A DNA stretch of 64,000 nt from Ligula intestinalis (lineage: Eukaryota > Platyhelminthes > Cestoda > Diphyllobothriidea > Diphyllobothriidae): contig JAYGXS010000007.1 of NCBI GenBank assembly GCA_036362985.1, positions 10,444,345 to 10,508,344 on the forward strand. The letters run 5' to 3'. This document shows positions 34,001-40,313 of the stretch, piece after piece. Under the pieces are notes generated by a model. The model was not told the origin of the DNA and did not search any database. It worked only from the letters and a program-made list of their open reading frames with translations. The translations under genes and the position numbers were made by a program. How positions within the stretch are numbered: position 1 is the stretch's first letter; each line of letters begins with the position of its first letter.

Positions 34001-35429
34001 AAAAATCTAACTGTTTTGTATACAATCCACAAGCCTCACAAGTCTTGGGGATATAATCTTTGAAATTTTGCATTAACCTGAAACAGAAATTTCTAATCAA
34101 ATTGCCCGATGCATTTTTCTCAAGGTATCTGCATACATGCGCACATAATGCACAGAAGAGAAATAGAGCTCGCCTTCTTCGAACGTCGGTCGGGGCTTTT
34201 CTGAACCCCTCTTCTTCCTCGTCGGACTCCTTGCTTGGTGGTCGGAGGTAGATTGACCCTTGTTGGAGCGTTTCTTCACTTTATCCTCCGTCATGTTGGG
34301 TGAATGCCGAGAGTGTTTGCGTGGGGGTGGTATAGGTTTCGAGTCAAATTCATGCTCTAATGGAAACAAGAGAGACTAATACGCTGAAAATGTCAAATTA
34401 AAGACTTCCTTGCAGGAAATGTAGATACCACCTCCATCAGGTCAATAAAACGACCAGCCCAATAAATATAAAGCGAAGTCCGGAAAAGAATTAGCTTTTA
34501 CATAAAAGGTTTACAAAGTACTTATGATAGACGTATGCAAAAGTTCAGACAGTCACTGGAGGGTTGATTAGAAGATTAGACTGACACTGACATAAAATGA
34601 CTGATCACGAGACGGCGCAGTTTCGCTCAACCGTCAATAAAACCAAATGCTTATACTTGCTAAATTATGATAGTATTACAATGTTAACGGAACTATTTAG
34701 TTCCGCTTAGGCGTTTTAATGAGGTTTCAACAACGACGGACCTATTAAAGAGTTCTAAATGTTTGTAAGGCTATACTTGAAATACAGACCCGAGACCCTG
34801 AATTCAGCATGACTATAAACTTCCTGAAGATATTGGAAGTATAACTACCAAATTAGTTAGATGTCAAGGTATATTACCATACGTGATTCGTCAAACTACC
34901 CTAGACGCGTTTCCTCTGAGCCAGAGGTGAGTGCGAGCCGACTTGAAACAAGTCCTCCGGCATTGGGAATTTTTTTAAACTCGTCACTGAGACAAATTTT
35001 TATTGACATCCCTTGAAACTACTTGTTCCAAAATGTAGTATTTCTTCGAAAACCCGGTGATAGAAGGGTGAAACAGCCGGTCTGAGCCGACAGTGGAAGC
35101 CTTCAGGCATCGCTTGACTGAAACGTGCAGCAGTAACAAGTCAACTACAAACCTACTTATGTGGAACTTAGTCTGTCGGGTTGACAGTGTAATCGTCTCG
35201 TAATTTTGCGATAGTTCAAGGGTGTATGTCAATTTCCTTCGAATCGAGTGACGTGAACGGAAAGTGATATGGTCTTCCAAAATGATAGTCCATGGATAGG
35301 AGAAAGGCAACACCTATTCGTGATTTAATAAATAGACGCACTGAGATAAGATAATTGATCTGGATCACGCGCTAAAAGCTTACCCGAATCGGAGTCGCTA
35401 AAGATGACACATCGCTTCCTCTTCGACAT
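9859..35429 (-). CDS. RFC1: Replication factor C subunit 1 (clamp loader large subunit), 16 coding exons
   Basis: RFC1 is the large AAA+ subunit of the nuclear clamp loader that opens PCNA and loads it at primer ends. Coding exons on the minus strand: 35429-35384, 34356-34174, 32882-32742, 31274-31039, 29313-28708, 26697-26569, 26452-26273, 24235-23776, 20701-20441, 20156-19999, 19907-19746, 17909-17650, 15815-15454, 13850-13726, 11378-11166, 10017-9859. All phases match, giving 3681 bases and about 1226 residues (human RFC1 is 1148). Domains: charged, Ser/Lys-rich N-terminus with KKRKHR signals; BRCT at about 448-540; AAA+ at about 620-870 with GPPGIGKT (692-699), DEVD (761-764) and CLCND; then the RFC1-specific C-terminal domain and a Lys/Ser tail. 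One intron is GC-AG. UTRs were not located. Confidence 0.95.
10957..11047 (-). repeat. tRNA-derived SINE copy 2, internally deleted
   Basis: Read on the minus strand it has GAGCCCGTGGCTCGATGG, AAGAGCGTTGGACTTC, then jumps to AAATGGTCATTCCAGTC and TCTCCCTTGTCTTCG. Head and tail of the SINE are present, but the box B and middle are deleted. It lies in the last RFC1 intron. Confidence 0.75.
11166..11378 (-). CDS. RFC1: RFC1 coding exon 15
   Basis: It begins [18 protein letters not shown], the last conserved block of RFC1, then turns acidic ([15 protein letters not shown]). Confidence 0.93.
11390..13015. other. RFC1 intron 14, distal part (11390-13015)
   Basis: No exon or recognisable protein piece was found between exon 15 and the SINE at 13016. 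Base composition is mixed, and short open frames have no motif. Confidence 0.5.
13016..13184 (+). repeat. tRNA-derived SINE copy 3
   Basis: Box A-like TTGCTCAATGGTTAGAGCG and box B-like GGGTTCAAAACTC are followed by the degraded body (TAGCTGACGACGGCCATTAA) and end CCTGTCGG. It lies in RFC1 intron 14, antisense to the gene. Confidence 0.75.
13388..13475 (-). repeat. PLE 3'-end fragment with hammerhead-like core
   Basis: On the minus strand: CTGATGA, then AATCC-loop-GGAT, then GAAATGTC, followed by AGGCGAATAAA and TTGTCCCAGCGAT. The same block follows the GIY-YIG ORF at 23630-23700. Flanking TATTC and GAATA can pair as part of a stem I. It lies just upstream of exon 14's donor side intron. Confidence 0.55.
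13726..13850 (-). CDS. RFC1: RFC1 coding exon 14
   Basis: It encodes [19 protein letters not shown], matching the conserved LMKEDFENIMEISSW block of RFC1. Confidence 0.95.
14075..14225 (+). pseudogene. Decayed LINE family 1 RT fragment
   Basis: The frame reads [15 protein letters not shown], then [10 protein letters not shown], matching NPKLLYSYLRKSTRN and NKAEHFAEFF of the intact copy. It is about 50 codons, antisense inside RFC1 intron 13. Confidence 0.75.
14230..15450. other. RFC1 intron 13 sequence
   Basis: No gene recognised. Two short related segments (AAGTGCCACCTGAATAC near 14690, AAGTGCCACTTGAATAC near 15012) suggest an old duplication. Confidence 0.45.
15454..15815 (-). CDS. RFC1: RFC1 coding exon 13
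   Basis: It encodes [33 protein letters not shown] and [18 protein letters not shown], the central part of the RFC1 C-terminal domain. It starts with one base completing a codon and ends in phase 1. Confidence 0.95.
15945..16036 (-). repeat. PLE 3'-end fragment with hammerhead-like core
   Basis: On the minus strand: GTGTCTGATGATGAATCC, loop, GGATCTCGAAACGCC, ATGCGAGTAAA. The CTGATGA and GAAAC boxes are intact, and GTGT can pair with ATGC as the base of stem I. The cleavage triplet is GCC instead of GTC. Confidence 0.55.
16055..16135 (+). repeat. PLE 3'-end fragment, inverted partner
   Basis: Plus strand: TGATGATGAATCCGCGAC, GGATCTTATGACGTCAGG, CAAATAAA, GTCCCAGCGATCGAG. It is the inverted counterpart of the copy at 15945-16036; GAAA is replaced by ATGA. 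Confidence 0.6.
16136..17640. other. RFC1 intron 12 sequence
   Basis: No gene recognised. A segment at about 16920-17055 is related to the tandem pair at 26785-27242 (GTCAGGACAGAGAC, GCATTTGTTAT). A G9 run is at 17612-17620, about 30 bases past the exon 12 donor. Confidence 0.5.
17650..17909 (-). CDS. RFC1: RFC1 coding exon 12
   Basis: It encodes [16 protein letters not shown] and [18 protein letters not shown], well conserved at the start of the RFC1 collar/C-terminal domain. It ends in phase 2. Confidence 0.95.
17915..19740. other. RFC1 intron 11 sequence
   Basis: No exon or transposon protein piece recognised in this 1.8 kb. It contains CCAAT-type motifs (near 19025) and GC-rich stretches. 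Confidence 0.45.
19746..19907 (-). CDS. RFC1: RFC1 coding exon 11, AAA+ lid
   Basis: It encodes [19 protein letters not shown] and [12 protein letters not shown], the lid and sensor 2 region of the clamp loader ATPase. Confidence 0.95.
19999..20156 (-). CDS. RFC1: RFC1 coding exon 10, Walker B and sensor 1
   Basis: It encodes [19 protein letters not shown] and [18 protein letters not shown] is the Walker B form typical of RFC1 and CND is sensor 1. Confidence 0.97.
20215..20285 (-). repeat. Solo LINE family 1-like 3' end
   Basis: On the minus strand GGGGCTCAAAGGCGTTTGTC, then TTTCCCTTAATAAAC, then TACTGAC. This matches the 3' terminus of copy 1 (GGAGTTCAAAGGCGCAAGCC, TTTCCCTCAAATATACTGAC). 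It lies in RFC1 intron 9. Confidence 0.6.
20441..20701 (-). CDS. RFC1: RFC1 coding exon 9, Walker A
   Basis: It carries [18 protein letters not shown], the ATP-binding P-loop, and then [14 protein letters not shown], both diagnostic of RFC1. Confidence 0.97.
20800..21835 (-). mobile_element. RTE-like LINE fragment b
   Basis: On the minus strand [19 protein letters not shown] carries an intact YADD box, then [18 protein letters not shown], then a C-terminal piece. Frames change several times. A 27-base-arm hairpin and a direct repeat interrupt it at 21128-21260. RTE elements use YADD and the LLYGCE tail, which the sister fragment shows. It lies in RFC1 intron 8, sense to the gene. Confidence 0.75.
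21128..21185. repeat. Long hairpin inside the RTE fragment
   Basis: The left arm starts ACATACTTTACTCGAAGG and the right arm ends CCTTCGAGTAAAGTATGT, with arms of about 27 bases, one mismatch and the core TTCAGC-CATT-GCTGAA. The right arm's sequence is also directly repeated at about 21218-21265. Confidence 0.9.
21880..22795 (-). mobile_element. RTE-like LINE fragment a
   Basis: On the minus strand [52 protein letters not shown] and [11 protein letters not shown] are the typical C-terminal part of an RTE/BovB-like RT. The YADD half is absent. It lies next to fragment b in the same orientation. The 5' edge contains a ~70-base block (CCACTGATGAGCCGGACCAC) also found at 63.4 and 63.7 kb. Confidence 0.8.
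22828..22955 (-). pseudogene. Second copy of the RFC1 exon 8 end and its donor
   Basis: On the minus strand it encodes [19 protein letters not shown] and ADFAAG, against [19 protein letters not shown] and ADYAAG in real exon 8. Similarity runs on past the donor into the intron (GAGGTTCGAGCCCC, then GTGTCGT). The donor is GC here. It abuts the truncated 5' end of the PLE, while the real exon lies just beyond the PLE's 3' end. Confidence 0.9.
22980..23705 (+). mobile_element. 5'-truncated Penelope-like element in RFC1 intron 8
   Basis: The segment runs from an RT thumb/linker piece ([12 protein letters not shown]) through a GIY-YIG endonuclease ORF to a 3' end (GACGAATAAA, TTGTTCCAGAGATCG, TTTTCTTCTTC). 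It is antisense to RFC1. It separates two copies of the exon 8 boundary. Confidence 0.8.
23078..23680 (+). CDS. PLE GIY-YIG endonuclease ORF
   Basis: The domain has [20 protein letters not shown] (GIY and a YIG variant, FTG), [27 protein letters not shown], then [20 protein letters not shown], the full PLE endonuclease series. FTG in place of YIG/YVG is unusual. The first ATGs are at 23048 (non-standard) and 23078; the true N-terminus lay in the RT, now lost. After the domain the frame runs on into the 3' end, finishing [13 protein letters not shown], so the hammerhead-like block overlaps the coding end. Confidence 0.7.
   Translation: MRARVMQIKDPLDVGEQSGIIYQVPYRGCSCHFTGQTGRRLGYRITEHKRAVWKGDPQSHIGTHTLEEGHQFEFSGTRIMARASNKTTCRELLEAWVPDPDSINKHVDIPPCYFPIHTRNQEQRPSFRTNMQAATSRSRAITAGRRVGDTRKDGVRLDGAWELTNHMRQLPFTPFTRSQRLLFLTFSDDGFSCGVDSSDE
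23776..24235 (-). CDS. RFC1: RFC1 coding exon 8, BRCT end to AAA+ start
   Basis: It completes the BRCT ([12 protein letters not shown]), passes a Ser/Pro linker, then enters the clamp loader with [19 protein letters not shown] and [11 protein letters not shown]. Its last ~75 coding bases plus the donor region are duplicated at about 22828-22955. Confidence 0.95.
24768..24860 (+). pseudogene. Decayed LINE family 1 RT C-terminal fragment
   Basis: The frame gives [17 protein letters not shown], then after a one-base shift [14 protein letters not shown], matching NRVVDPWNNLPEAIVM and SVEIFKHRL of copy 1. Confidence 0.75.
25219..25633. mobile_element. TA-flanked MITE, copy 1
   Basis: The terminal inverted repeats start CAGTAGTCGCC and end GGCGACTGCTG, extend over about 26 bases (into TATTAAGCCCA), and are bounded by TA on both sides. 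That fits Tc1/mariner/pogo-type non-autonomous elements. The inside repeats a GGGCTTAATAnCCGGCG motif several times. There is no ORF. Confidence 0.85.
26195..26255 (+). repeat. Solo LINE family 1-like 3' end
   Basis: AATAGGAAGTTCAAAGG and TTTCCTCAAAAATATTGAAC match the 3' UTR end of copy 1. It ends about 20 bases from the donor of RFC1 exon 7. Confidence 0.65.
26273..26452 (-). CDS. RFC1: RFC1 coding exon 7, BRCT domain
   Basis: It encodes [27 protein letters not shown] and [13 protein letters not shown], the RFC1-type BRCT core that binds 5'-phosphorylated DNA ends. Phase 0 on both sides. A LINE 3' end sits about 20 bases downstream of its donor. Confidence 0.95.
26569..26697 (-). CDS. RFC1: RFC1 coding exon 6
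   Basis: The exon encodes [14 protein letters not shown] at its end, the conserved lead-in to the BRCT domain in RFC1 proteins. It is 43 codons long, phase 0 on both sides. Confidence 0.9.
26785..27242. repeat. Tandem duplication, two units of about 232 bases
   Basis: Units start at about 26785 and 27017 with GTGACTTACGCTAGATT and share GAAGATC, GCGATGGGATCA, GGCGTGAACCTGCACCG and TTATGGGAGC. A weaker third copy lies at 16920-17055. No coding potential is recognised. Confidence 0.85.
27243..28700. other. RFC1 intron 5, remainder
   Basis: No gene or known repeat was recognised in this 1.4 kb. Confidence 0.45.
28708..29313 (-). CDS. RFC1: RFC1 coding exon 5, low-complexity linker
   Basis: This 202-codon exon is Ser, Pro and Lys rich. 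A 46-residue unit containing DKKRKHR is repeated twice in frame (138-base period). KKRKHR is a likely nuclear signal. The acceptor pyrimidine tract is poor, so the 5' edge could lie slightly elsewhere. Confidence 0.75.
29340..31025. other. RFC1 intron 4
   Basis: About 1.7 kb without recognised genes or repeats. Confidence 0.45.
31039..31274 (-). CDS. RFC1: RFC1 coding exon 4
   Basis: It encodes [11 protein letters not shown], then [11 protein letters not shown] and VSVDDFFGS. The two xxFF clusters resemble PCNA-binding or DNA-end motifs found N-terminal in RFC1 proteins. Its acceptor has a pyrimidine tract made of a C15 run (31286-31300 on the plus strand). Confidence 0.85.
31286..31300 (+). 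repeat. G15 run forming the exon 4 pyrimidine tract
   Basis: Fifteen G on the plus strand read as C15 on the RFC1 sense strand, followed by ACCGCCTGCAG and the exon. Confidence 0.9.
31385..31513 (+). repeat. tRNA-derived SINE copy 4
   Basis: Box B-like GTGGGTTCGAGCGGG, then body ATATGGCTGGCTGATGACGG and a decayed end. The head is damaged. Confidence 0.7.
31528..31692 (+). repeat. tRNA-derived SINE copy 5
   Basis: Head CAGTGGTAAGGGCGTTAGAC, box B-like CGGGTTAAAAACTCGAG, body GCCTAGCTGATGACGGC, AATAAGCCAAAAATGG, end GACTTTGTCGG. It is one of the more complete copies. Confidence 0.8.
31818..31950 (+). repeat. tRNA-derived SINE copy 6 with well-kept tRNA head
   Basis: GGGCTCGTAGCTCAATGATT carries box A, and GCGAG-TTCGAGG-CTCGC forms a perfect T-arm. 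There is no matching acceptor stem, and a decayed SINE body follows, so it is not a tRNA gene. Confidence 0.75.
31991..32142 (+). repeat. tRNA-derived SINE copy 7
   Basis: Head GGCCCATGGCTCACTGGTT, box B-like GGGTTCGGAGC, body GGGTATGGCTGCCTGATC, AATAAGCTGGAAAG, end CTCGGCTTTTTCGGT. Confidence 0.8.
32331..32473 (+). repeat. tRNA-derived SINE copy 8
   Basis: Head GGCCCGTAAATCAATG, body GGGTAGGACTGGCCGATG, AACAAGCCAGAAATGACC, end decayed. Confidence 0.7.
32742..32882 (-). CDS. RFC1: RFC1 coding exon 3
   Basis: It encodes [15 protein letters not shown], then [16 protein letters not shown], with a GTAAGT-type donor. It is very basic and likely part of a disordered nuclear-localising region. It parallels exon 2. 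Confidence 0.85.
32890..34150. other. RFC1 intron 2
   Basis: No gene or known repeat recognised in about 1.3 kb. Confidence 0.45.
34174..34356 (-). CDS. RFC1: RFC1 coding exon 2 (GC donor)
   Basis: The exon encodes HEFDSKP, then a Lys/Arg/Ser-rich stretch, and ends FEEG. The phase (2 bases in, 1 base out) fits its neighbours only if the donor is GC (AAG|GCGAGC). It resembles exon 3 at both ends, so the two look like an exon duplication. Confidence 0.8.
34838..35125 (+). pseudogene. Decayed LINE family 1 RT C-terminal fragment in RFC1 intron 1
   Basis: The frame gives [15 protein letters not shown], then LDAFPLSQR, and further on [10 protein letters not shown], matching TKLVRGQGSLPYEIR and VEIFKHRLN of copy 1. 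Stops and shifts are frequent. Confidence 0.7.
35384..35429 (-). CDS. RFC1: RFC1 coding exon 1
   Basis: The start codon gives [15 protein letters not shown] and the exon ends in phase 1 at G|GTAAGC. The N-terminus lacks the IxxFF-type PCNA motif found at the start of human RFC1, so this start is inferred from splice phase and the SDSDS-HEFDS junction. Confidence 0.8.
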
Positions 35430-36960
35430 GGGGAGAATGTTACTGGAGAGCCAATCTGATTAAATTTTGTGAATGAATTTCTGTGAAAGAAATCAAAGAG
35501 GTCAGAAAATCCGAAAATCCGCATTAAAAGAAGCATGTTATGCAGGCAGAAGAAACAAGAATTTTCACGTTAATCTCAGATTTAAATACTTATAAAATAC
35601 TTTGAAGTAAGCATTAGCGATCTTCTTGATACGCAATCCATGTAAGAAAACAGTAACTCTCAAATTTGGCTGAAATGCCCTCGATTACATTATATACCTG
35701 AACAAATGCACGATAATTACTAAAAAAGAACAAGATCGCGGGAAAAAATATAGACTGCACGCGATCGTGCATTTAAAGGTAAGTTGTTCTGAGAATAAGG
35801 GAAACAATCGTGTTAAGAGAGGAATTTACAGTTAAGATAAAAGAGACCTAATTTCTAGAAGCTGCGGTGGCCTGTAAAGATTGTAAAGTCCGAATACACC
35901 AATTAAAGTTGAAGCACCCGCCTGTGCAGTAATATCGTACAAAGACCAACACAAATAACGCGCTTTAACCGACTATAGGCCAAGGTCATTATTGCAGCGG
36001 TCAACGTCGCGATCTCACTGTCGGTAACACTGATCTTCTCAATAAGTTGCCGTCCTGTTTTTTTTAATTGTCTTTAGGCCTTCTTTGGTATCACAGTCAG
36101 TTATGTATTCTGAAGATCAAAAAGTACCCATAAATGCAAGCTAACAAATCATGCATTTGGACTGCAACACTTGAATAATTATTTCCGGGTCTTAGTGTGT
36201 TCGACCACCGGTTTTGATGAATTCCACCAAGTGCACCAACAAATTGGTACAGAAAGTGCTGGTCTCATGGGTTACTTTTCAAGTGGTAGGAGACATAGCT
36301 CGCGGCTCCGCACCCTTCAACTTCTCTCGGAGTCTCAAGGACTAAACGGGGTCCGGCTTAGGCTGCATTCTCCAAGGCAAGCCGAAACACCGCCTAACAT
36401 AGTCTTAAGTGAAACTAGACTTTGCGCTTAGTGGTTTTGCATACAATACCCTTCTCAGTATTGGCACGAATGTTCAGCCACGGTTTTTGGCGATGATTGT
36501 TTTCCTCAACTAGGCATCGAGGGTTACGACAAAATGGTACAGATGTGAGTCTCACTCTTTCGAAAATGACGCCCAAGCTGATAATAAATCGAGAAGATTG
36601 AAAGCATGCAGTTCCGTTACTTTGGATTATCACAGATGTAGAAGCGCGTTTCTGGTACTGTTTTCTGCTAATGCTTTTGATGATGAATCCCCGACGGATG
36701 TCGAAACGTCAGGCGAATAAAAGTATTACCCCAGTGATCGAGTCGTCTTCTTCTCTTCCACAGATGCATAAAAGACAGAGAAAAAGTCAAAAGCAACTTT
36801 TATGATGCAAGTTTTTTCAATCGGTCTGAACAAGCAACGGTAAGTATTTTGCACTTATCGGAGTTGACCAGTTGACCAGTCTACATCAAATATCACCACT
36901 ATACGGTTTTTCGACAATGCTACATTAAAATCAGTAAAGGGACTAAAAGAAGCAAATGTT
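35430..36960. other. Region upstream of RFC1
   Basis: No gene was recognised. It must contain the RFC1 promoter and 5' UTR, but no clear core promoter motif could be assigned. A PLE 3' end lies at 36640-36750. Confidence 0.5.
36640..36750 (+). repeat. PLE 3'-end fragment with hammerhead-like block
   Basis: TTGATGATGAATCCCCGAC, GGATGTCGAAACGTC, AGGCGAATAAA, CCCCAGTGATCGAG, TCGTCTTCTTCTC. It keeps GAAACGTC but has TTGATGA in place of CTGATGA. Confidence 0.6.
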
Positions 36961-38260
36961 ACAGTACCGTTAAAATTCTAGCAAACCTTCTTAAAGAACT
37001 GGCCAAATAGTTGCAGGTGTCTCAATACCCTTACGAAGTCATTTGGCTCTGTGGCATTTCCTGTCTTTGGAAGCTGGCACATATAACTCCTAGTTACAAA
37101 ACGATGGCCAGGAGTCGATGACAAATTTCAGTCCCATATACTTAGAATGCATCTTCGGCAACGTCAAGGAGAGAATCTTGCGAGTGAATTGTTGAAATCT
37201 CTAAAGGATTGAAGTGACTAGCTCCACACGAAGTGCACTTGTGAACGCCTGTCCTGACTAGCTCAAGTTAAAGTGCACTTTCAGAAAGCTCCCTGTTTCC
37301 GGTCTCTTTAACAGTCAATCAAAGACCGACTCACACAGGACCTCATTTGACGACTGACGAGCAGACCTGAATTCAAATGCCGTCCGCTGGTTGTCGGTTG
37401 TACGGTCGTTCATTAGTCAATTTCCTTCTGCCTCTCCTCTTATGAATTATGCAAAAAATATATTTTCCTACTACTCTGGCCTTCCGAAGACTTCTCCCTT
37501 CTCCTAAAGAACAAAGCCTGTAAGATCACAACCGGCAGGGTTAAACCTTCTTAGCCTTAACACACCTTGATAGGTTCACAACATTTTCAGACTGGGAATA
37601 CGGACTCAGAAAGGTTCTCTACTGCAGGACAAATCTACACAAATCCTTCAAGGCAGTTGAGGAACAGCCCATGGTTCCGGTCACCACCATGGACTTTCAA
37701 AGGACCCTCAAAATATAGACTGACGAGCAAGCCAGAAATGAGTAATAACTTTCAGTATCTGGGCATCAGGTAGATTTCAGTGACCAGAGGAAAGCGAGTT
37801 CTGCTGAAGTCAAGATTTAAATTCCCCAGGGTTGAGTTACAAGACCGTTTGTTCCTAGTACACGCGGAAGACTGCGCAAAAAATTGGATTGTGAGGCTGT
37901 AGTGGATGGCAACAATAATGAAAAGCCAAAGGTCCTTGCCATATAAAATACACTTATTAAACCTGTTTCTCTTTCCTTTGAATTACCGTCAATTGCGCGG
38001 GGATATCTGATAGGCTTTCCGAAATATCTGCTTATATGGCGAGGGTTATAGGCAATGCCTTTGAATGAATTGCATTTTCATAAATTTTTTAGGACCTTTT
38101 GAATTAGCTGTCTTGACCAATCTCCGAAGTCAACCATTAAAATTACGCGCTCAGCAACCAATGCCGGATATAGGCATGTTCTTATTGTCTATCAGAATGT
38201 ATTTAACATTGAATACATGGTCTTTCGATATTTGATGTCACGATGGATGAAAAACTTTCA
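36960..38260 (+). pseudogene. Old, decayed LINE family 1 copy
   Basis: Pieces in order: ANLLKELAK and WKLAHITPSYKTMARSR (near 36975-37115), then LNLFLFPLNYRQLRGDI and LAVLTNLRSQPLKLRAQ (near 37960-38155). They match the same order in copy 1 with similar spacing (about 1.0 against 1.1 kb). No open frame is left. Confidence 0.7.
37430..37575. repeat. Unclassified dispersed repeat, copy 1
   Basis: Shares CTGGCCTTCC, TCTCCTAA and CCTTCTTAGCCTT with the segment at 39425-39570. Confidence 0.65.
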
Positions 38261-38264
38261 ATAA

Positions 38265-39420
38265 AACCCCTCCAAACGCGTTATCCACCAAGATTCAGAA
38301 GGATGAGTTAGTAGACGTAACCCTTGAGATTCGCGCCAAAGTTGCCACCTTTTGCGGTTTGATTCGAAATGAAGCCACTTTAATGTGTTCTATGCATGCT
38401 AACCAAATTTTCTATTGCCAGCAGGAAATTCGAATACTCACGGCTGTTTCCTTTAATAAACAAACCTGAACTGAAAAAATAAATGTAAGTTGCTCAGATG
38501 TGAGTTTTTTAACACAATATACTGATAGATAGGATTTACGAAGCAGTGTATTTTTTCCTAATATTACACTTACAGTTAGCAACCTTATGCACTATATAAC
38601 TGGATATTTGTTTCAAAATGTCCCTGAACAAAGCGCAAACCAATTATTTTTGGCTGACGAAGAGTTGTTCAATTGTGTGGTTGAAAAAGTGTTGTGCAGA
38701 TATTCGAATTAGGCATTCAAGTGTGGCCCTTGTGAGAAACGATTTTAATGAATTTCGGCAACGCACAATGAAGGGTAAAATACAGTAAGGCTTACAGTCG
38801 AGTCAGCAGACAATGATAGCATAAACCATTATTGGAACGAAAGAGCTAACGTTTGTAATGGCCCAAGCAAAACCATTTTTATTGGAATCGATATTTTTTG
38901 ATGTGAGACCCCTTTTTCCTCTTGACAGGACTCTGATACGACAGACCCTACACTGCTTGGGCCTCAAATCCCCGACTTCGATAAGTCCGTTGTCTATCCC
39001 TTCCGCATCTGTTCCGTTATTCATAATTATTGTATTTTATCTTGTGTACACCAGTAGTGGTCGTGTCTGTCCGACGCCCTCCTAACTCTTGACGCCAGTC
39101 AGTCAGAGGATAGGATCTCGCGCGAAAACACTTTTCCCGCGTGCCTTGAGGCATGCGCAAATAGACGGACGACCGTCACTTCTGTCAGACGTAACTGACG
39201 TGCACCCAAACGCACACTGCATAGCTCCCCCATTCGGGCCTCAAACCACATTGGCTTGACCTAAATCCGTCCAATGAGTTTCCCGCTTTAGTAGAGTGAA
39301 CTCATTTAGTAGGTTGGCCTCAATCCGTGGGACAAAGACGACTATACGGTGTCTACCTTCAGGCATCAATCCGGACCGACCCGACTAGGGAACGGATGCA
39401 CTAGTCCGCGAGTTAAAACG
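38265..39420. other. Intergenic stretch
   Basis: No recognised gene or transposon protein. Short open frames have no motif. Confidence 0.45.
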
Positions 39421-39424
39421 CTTT

Positions 39425-39570
39425 CCATATATTCTCCTATCTTTCTGCAGAATACACTTTTCCTAACAATCTGGCCTTCCCACCGTCTTGTCTCATCTCC
39501 TAAGGAACCGAGTCTGACGGATTGTGGCTGTTAGGGTCAACCTTCTTAGCCTTCACACCCATCGATACAC
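39425..39570. repeat. Unclassified dispersed repeat, copy 2
   Basis: Partner of 37430-37575 in the same orientation. Confidence 0.65.
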
Positions 39571-39589
39571 CTTTCATATCTATTTTGTT

Positions 39590-39660
39590 ACTCTAGTCAA
39601 GTCAATTTATTAAGGAAAACATAGGCAAACGCCTTCGAACTCCCTATCGGTACACAGTAG
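39590..39660 (-). repeat. Solo LINE family 1-like 3' end
   Basis: On the minus strand GGAGTTCGAAGGCGTTTGCC, then TTTTCCTTAATAAATTGAC, related to the LINE 3' UTR end. Confidence 0.6.
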
Positions 39661-40313
39661 TTAAGAAATGCATCGACAATGCCGAAAATTTTAAAGAAGG
39701 TCATTAAGGTAATTGTGGATGGCTACTCACTTTTTCCAAGTAATATAATCAGATAGGATGATGTCAGTTAGCACGATCCAGCAGGTGTTACTGAGCAAAA
39801 AGTACAGACAGTGAAAAAACTCCCAAGGCATGGCTCAGAATTCACAAGCTGGAATGTAGTTTATGGTTTTTTAGGAGAAAAACTGTCGCTCGTGGGATAA
39901 AGTGTTTGAAGAATATGCCAGGATGCAGCTATTTATGTTGTAAGCAGTTTAGGGGTCAACCGCGACTTATATCTTGATCGGAAATGCCATACGGGGACGA
40001 GAAGGGGACTGAAGTCACGAGAAGATCTCCAAAAATCGGAGCTGCGACCATGGTACGCCTTTGTCAATTTCAGGGGCCATCATCAACGCGACGAAAACAA
40101 GAGAAGCCGCCACGATCGCAACTGTCCGTTAATGGTTGACATAAGCCAGCTGCATGAACAGGGATAAATTTAGTGGAAAGAACAATTTCATAATTAAATG
40201 TGACTCAAACGAAGCAAGTAATATTATACGAAATATTATATTTCCTTCGTCTGAAGTAGGCCTGCAGCGGTAAACTAGTGTTAGAGTGAGCATTACTATA
40301 GCAGTCTAGCTTT

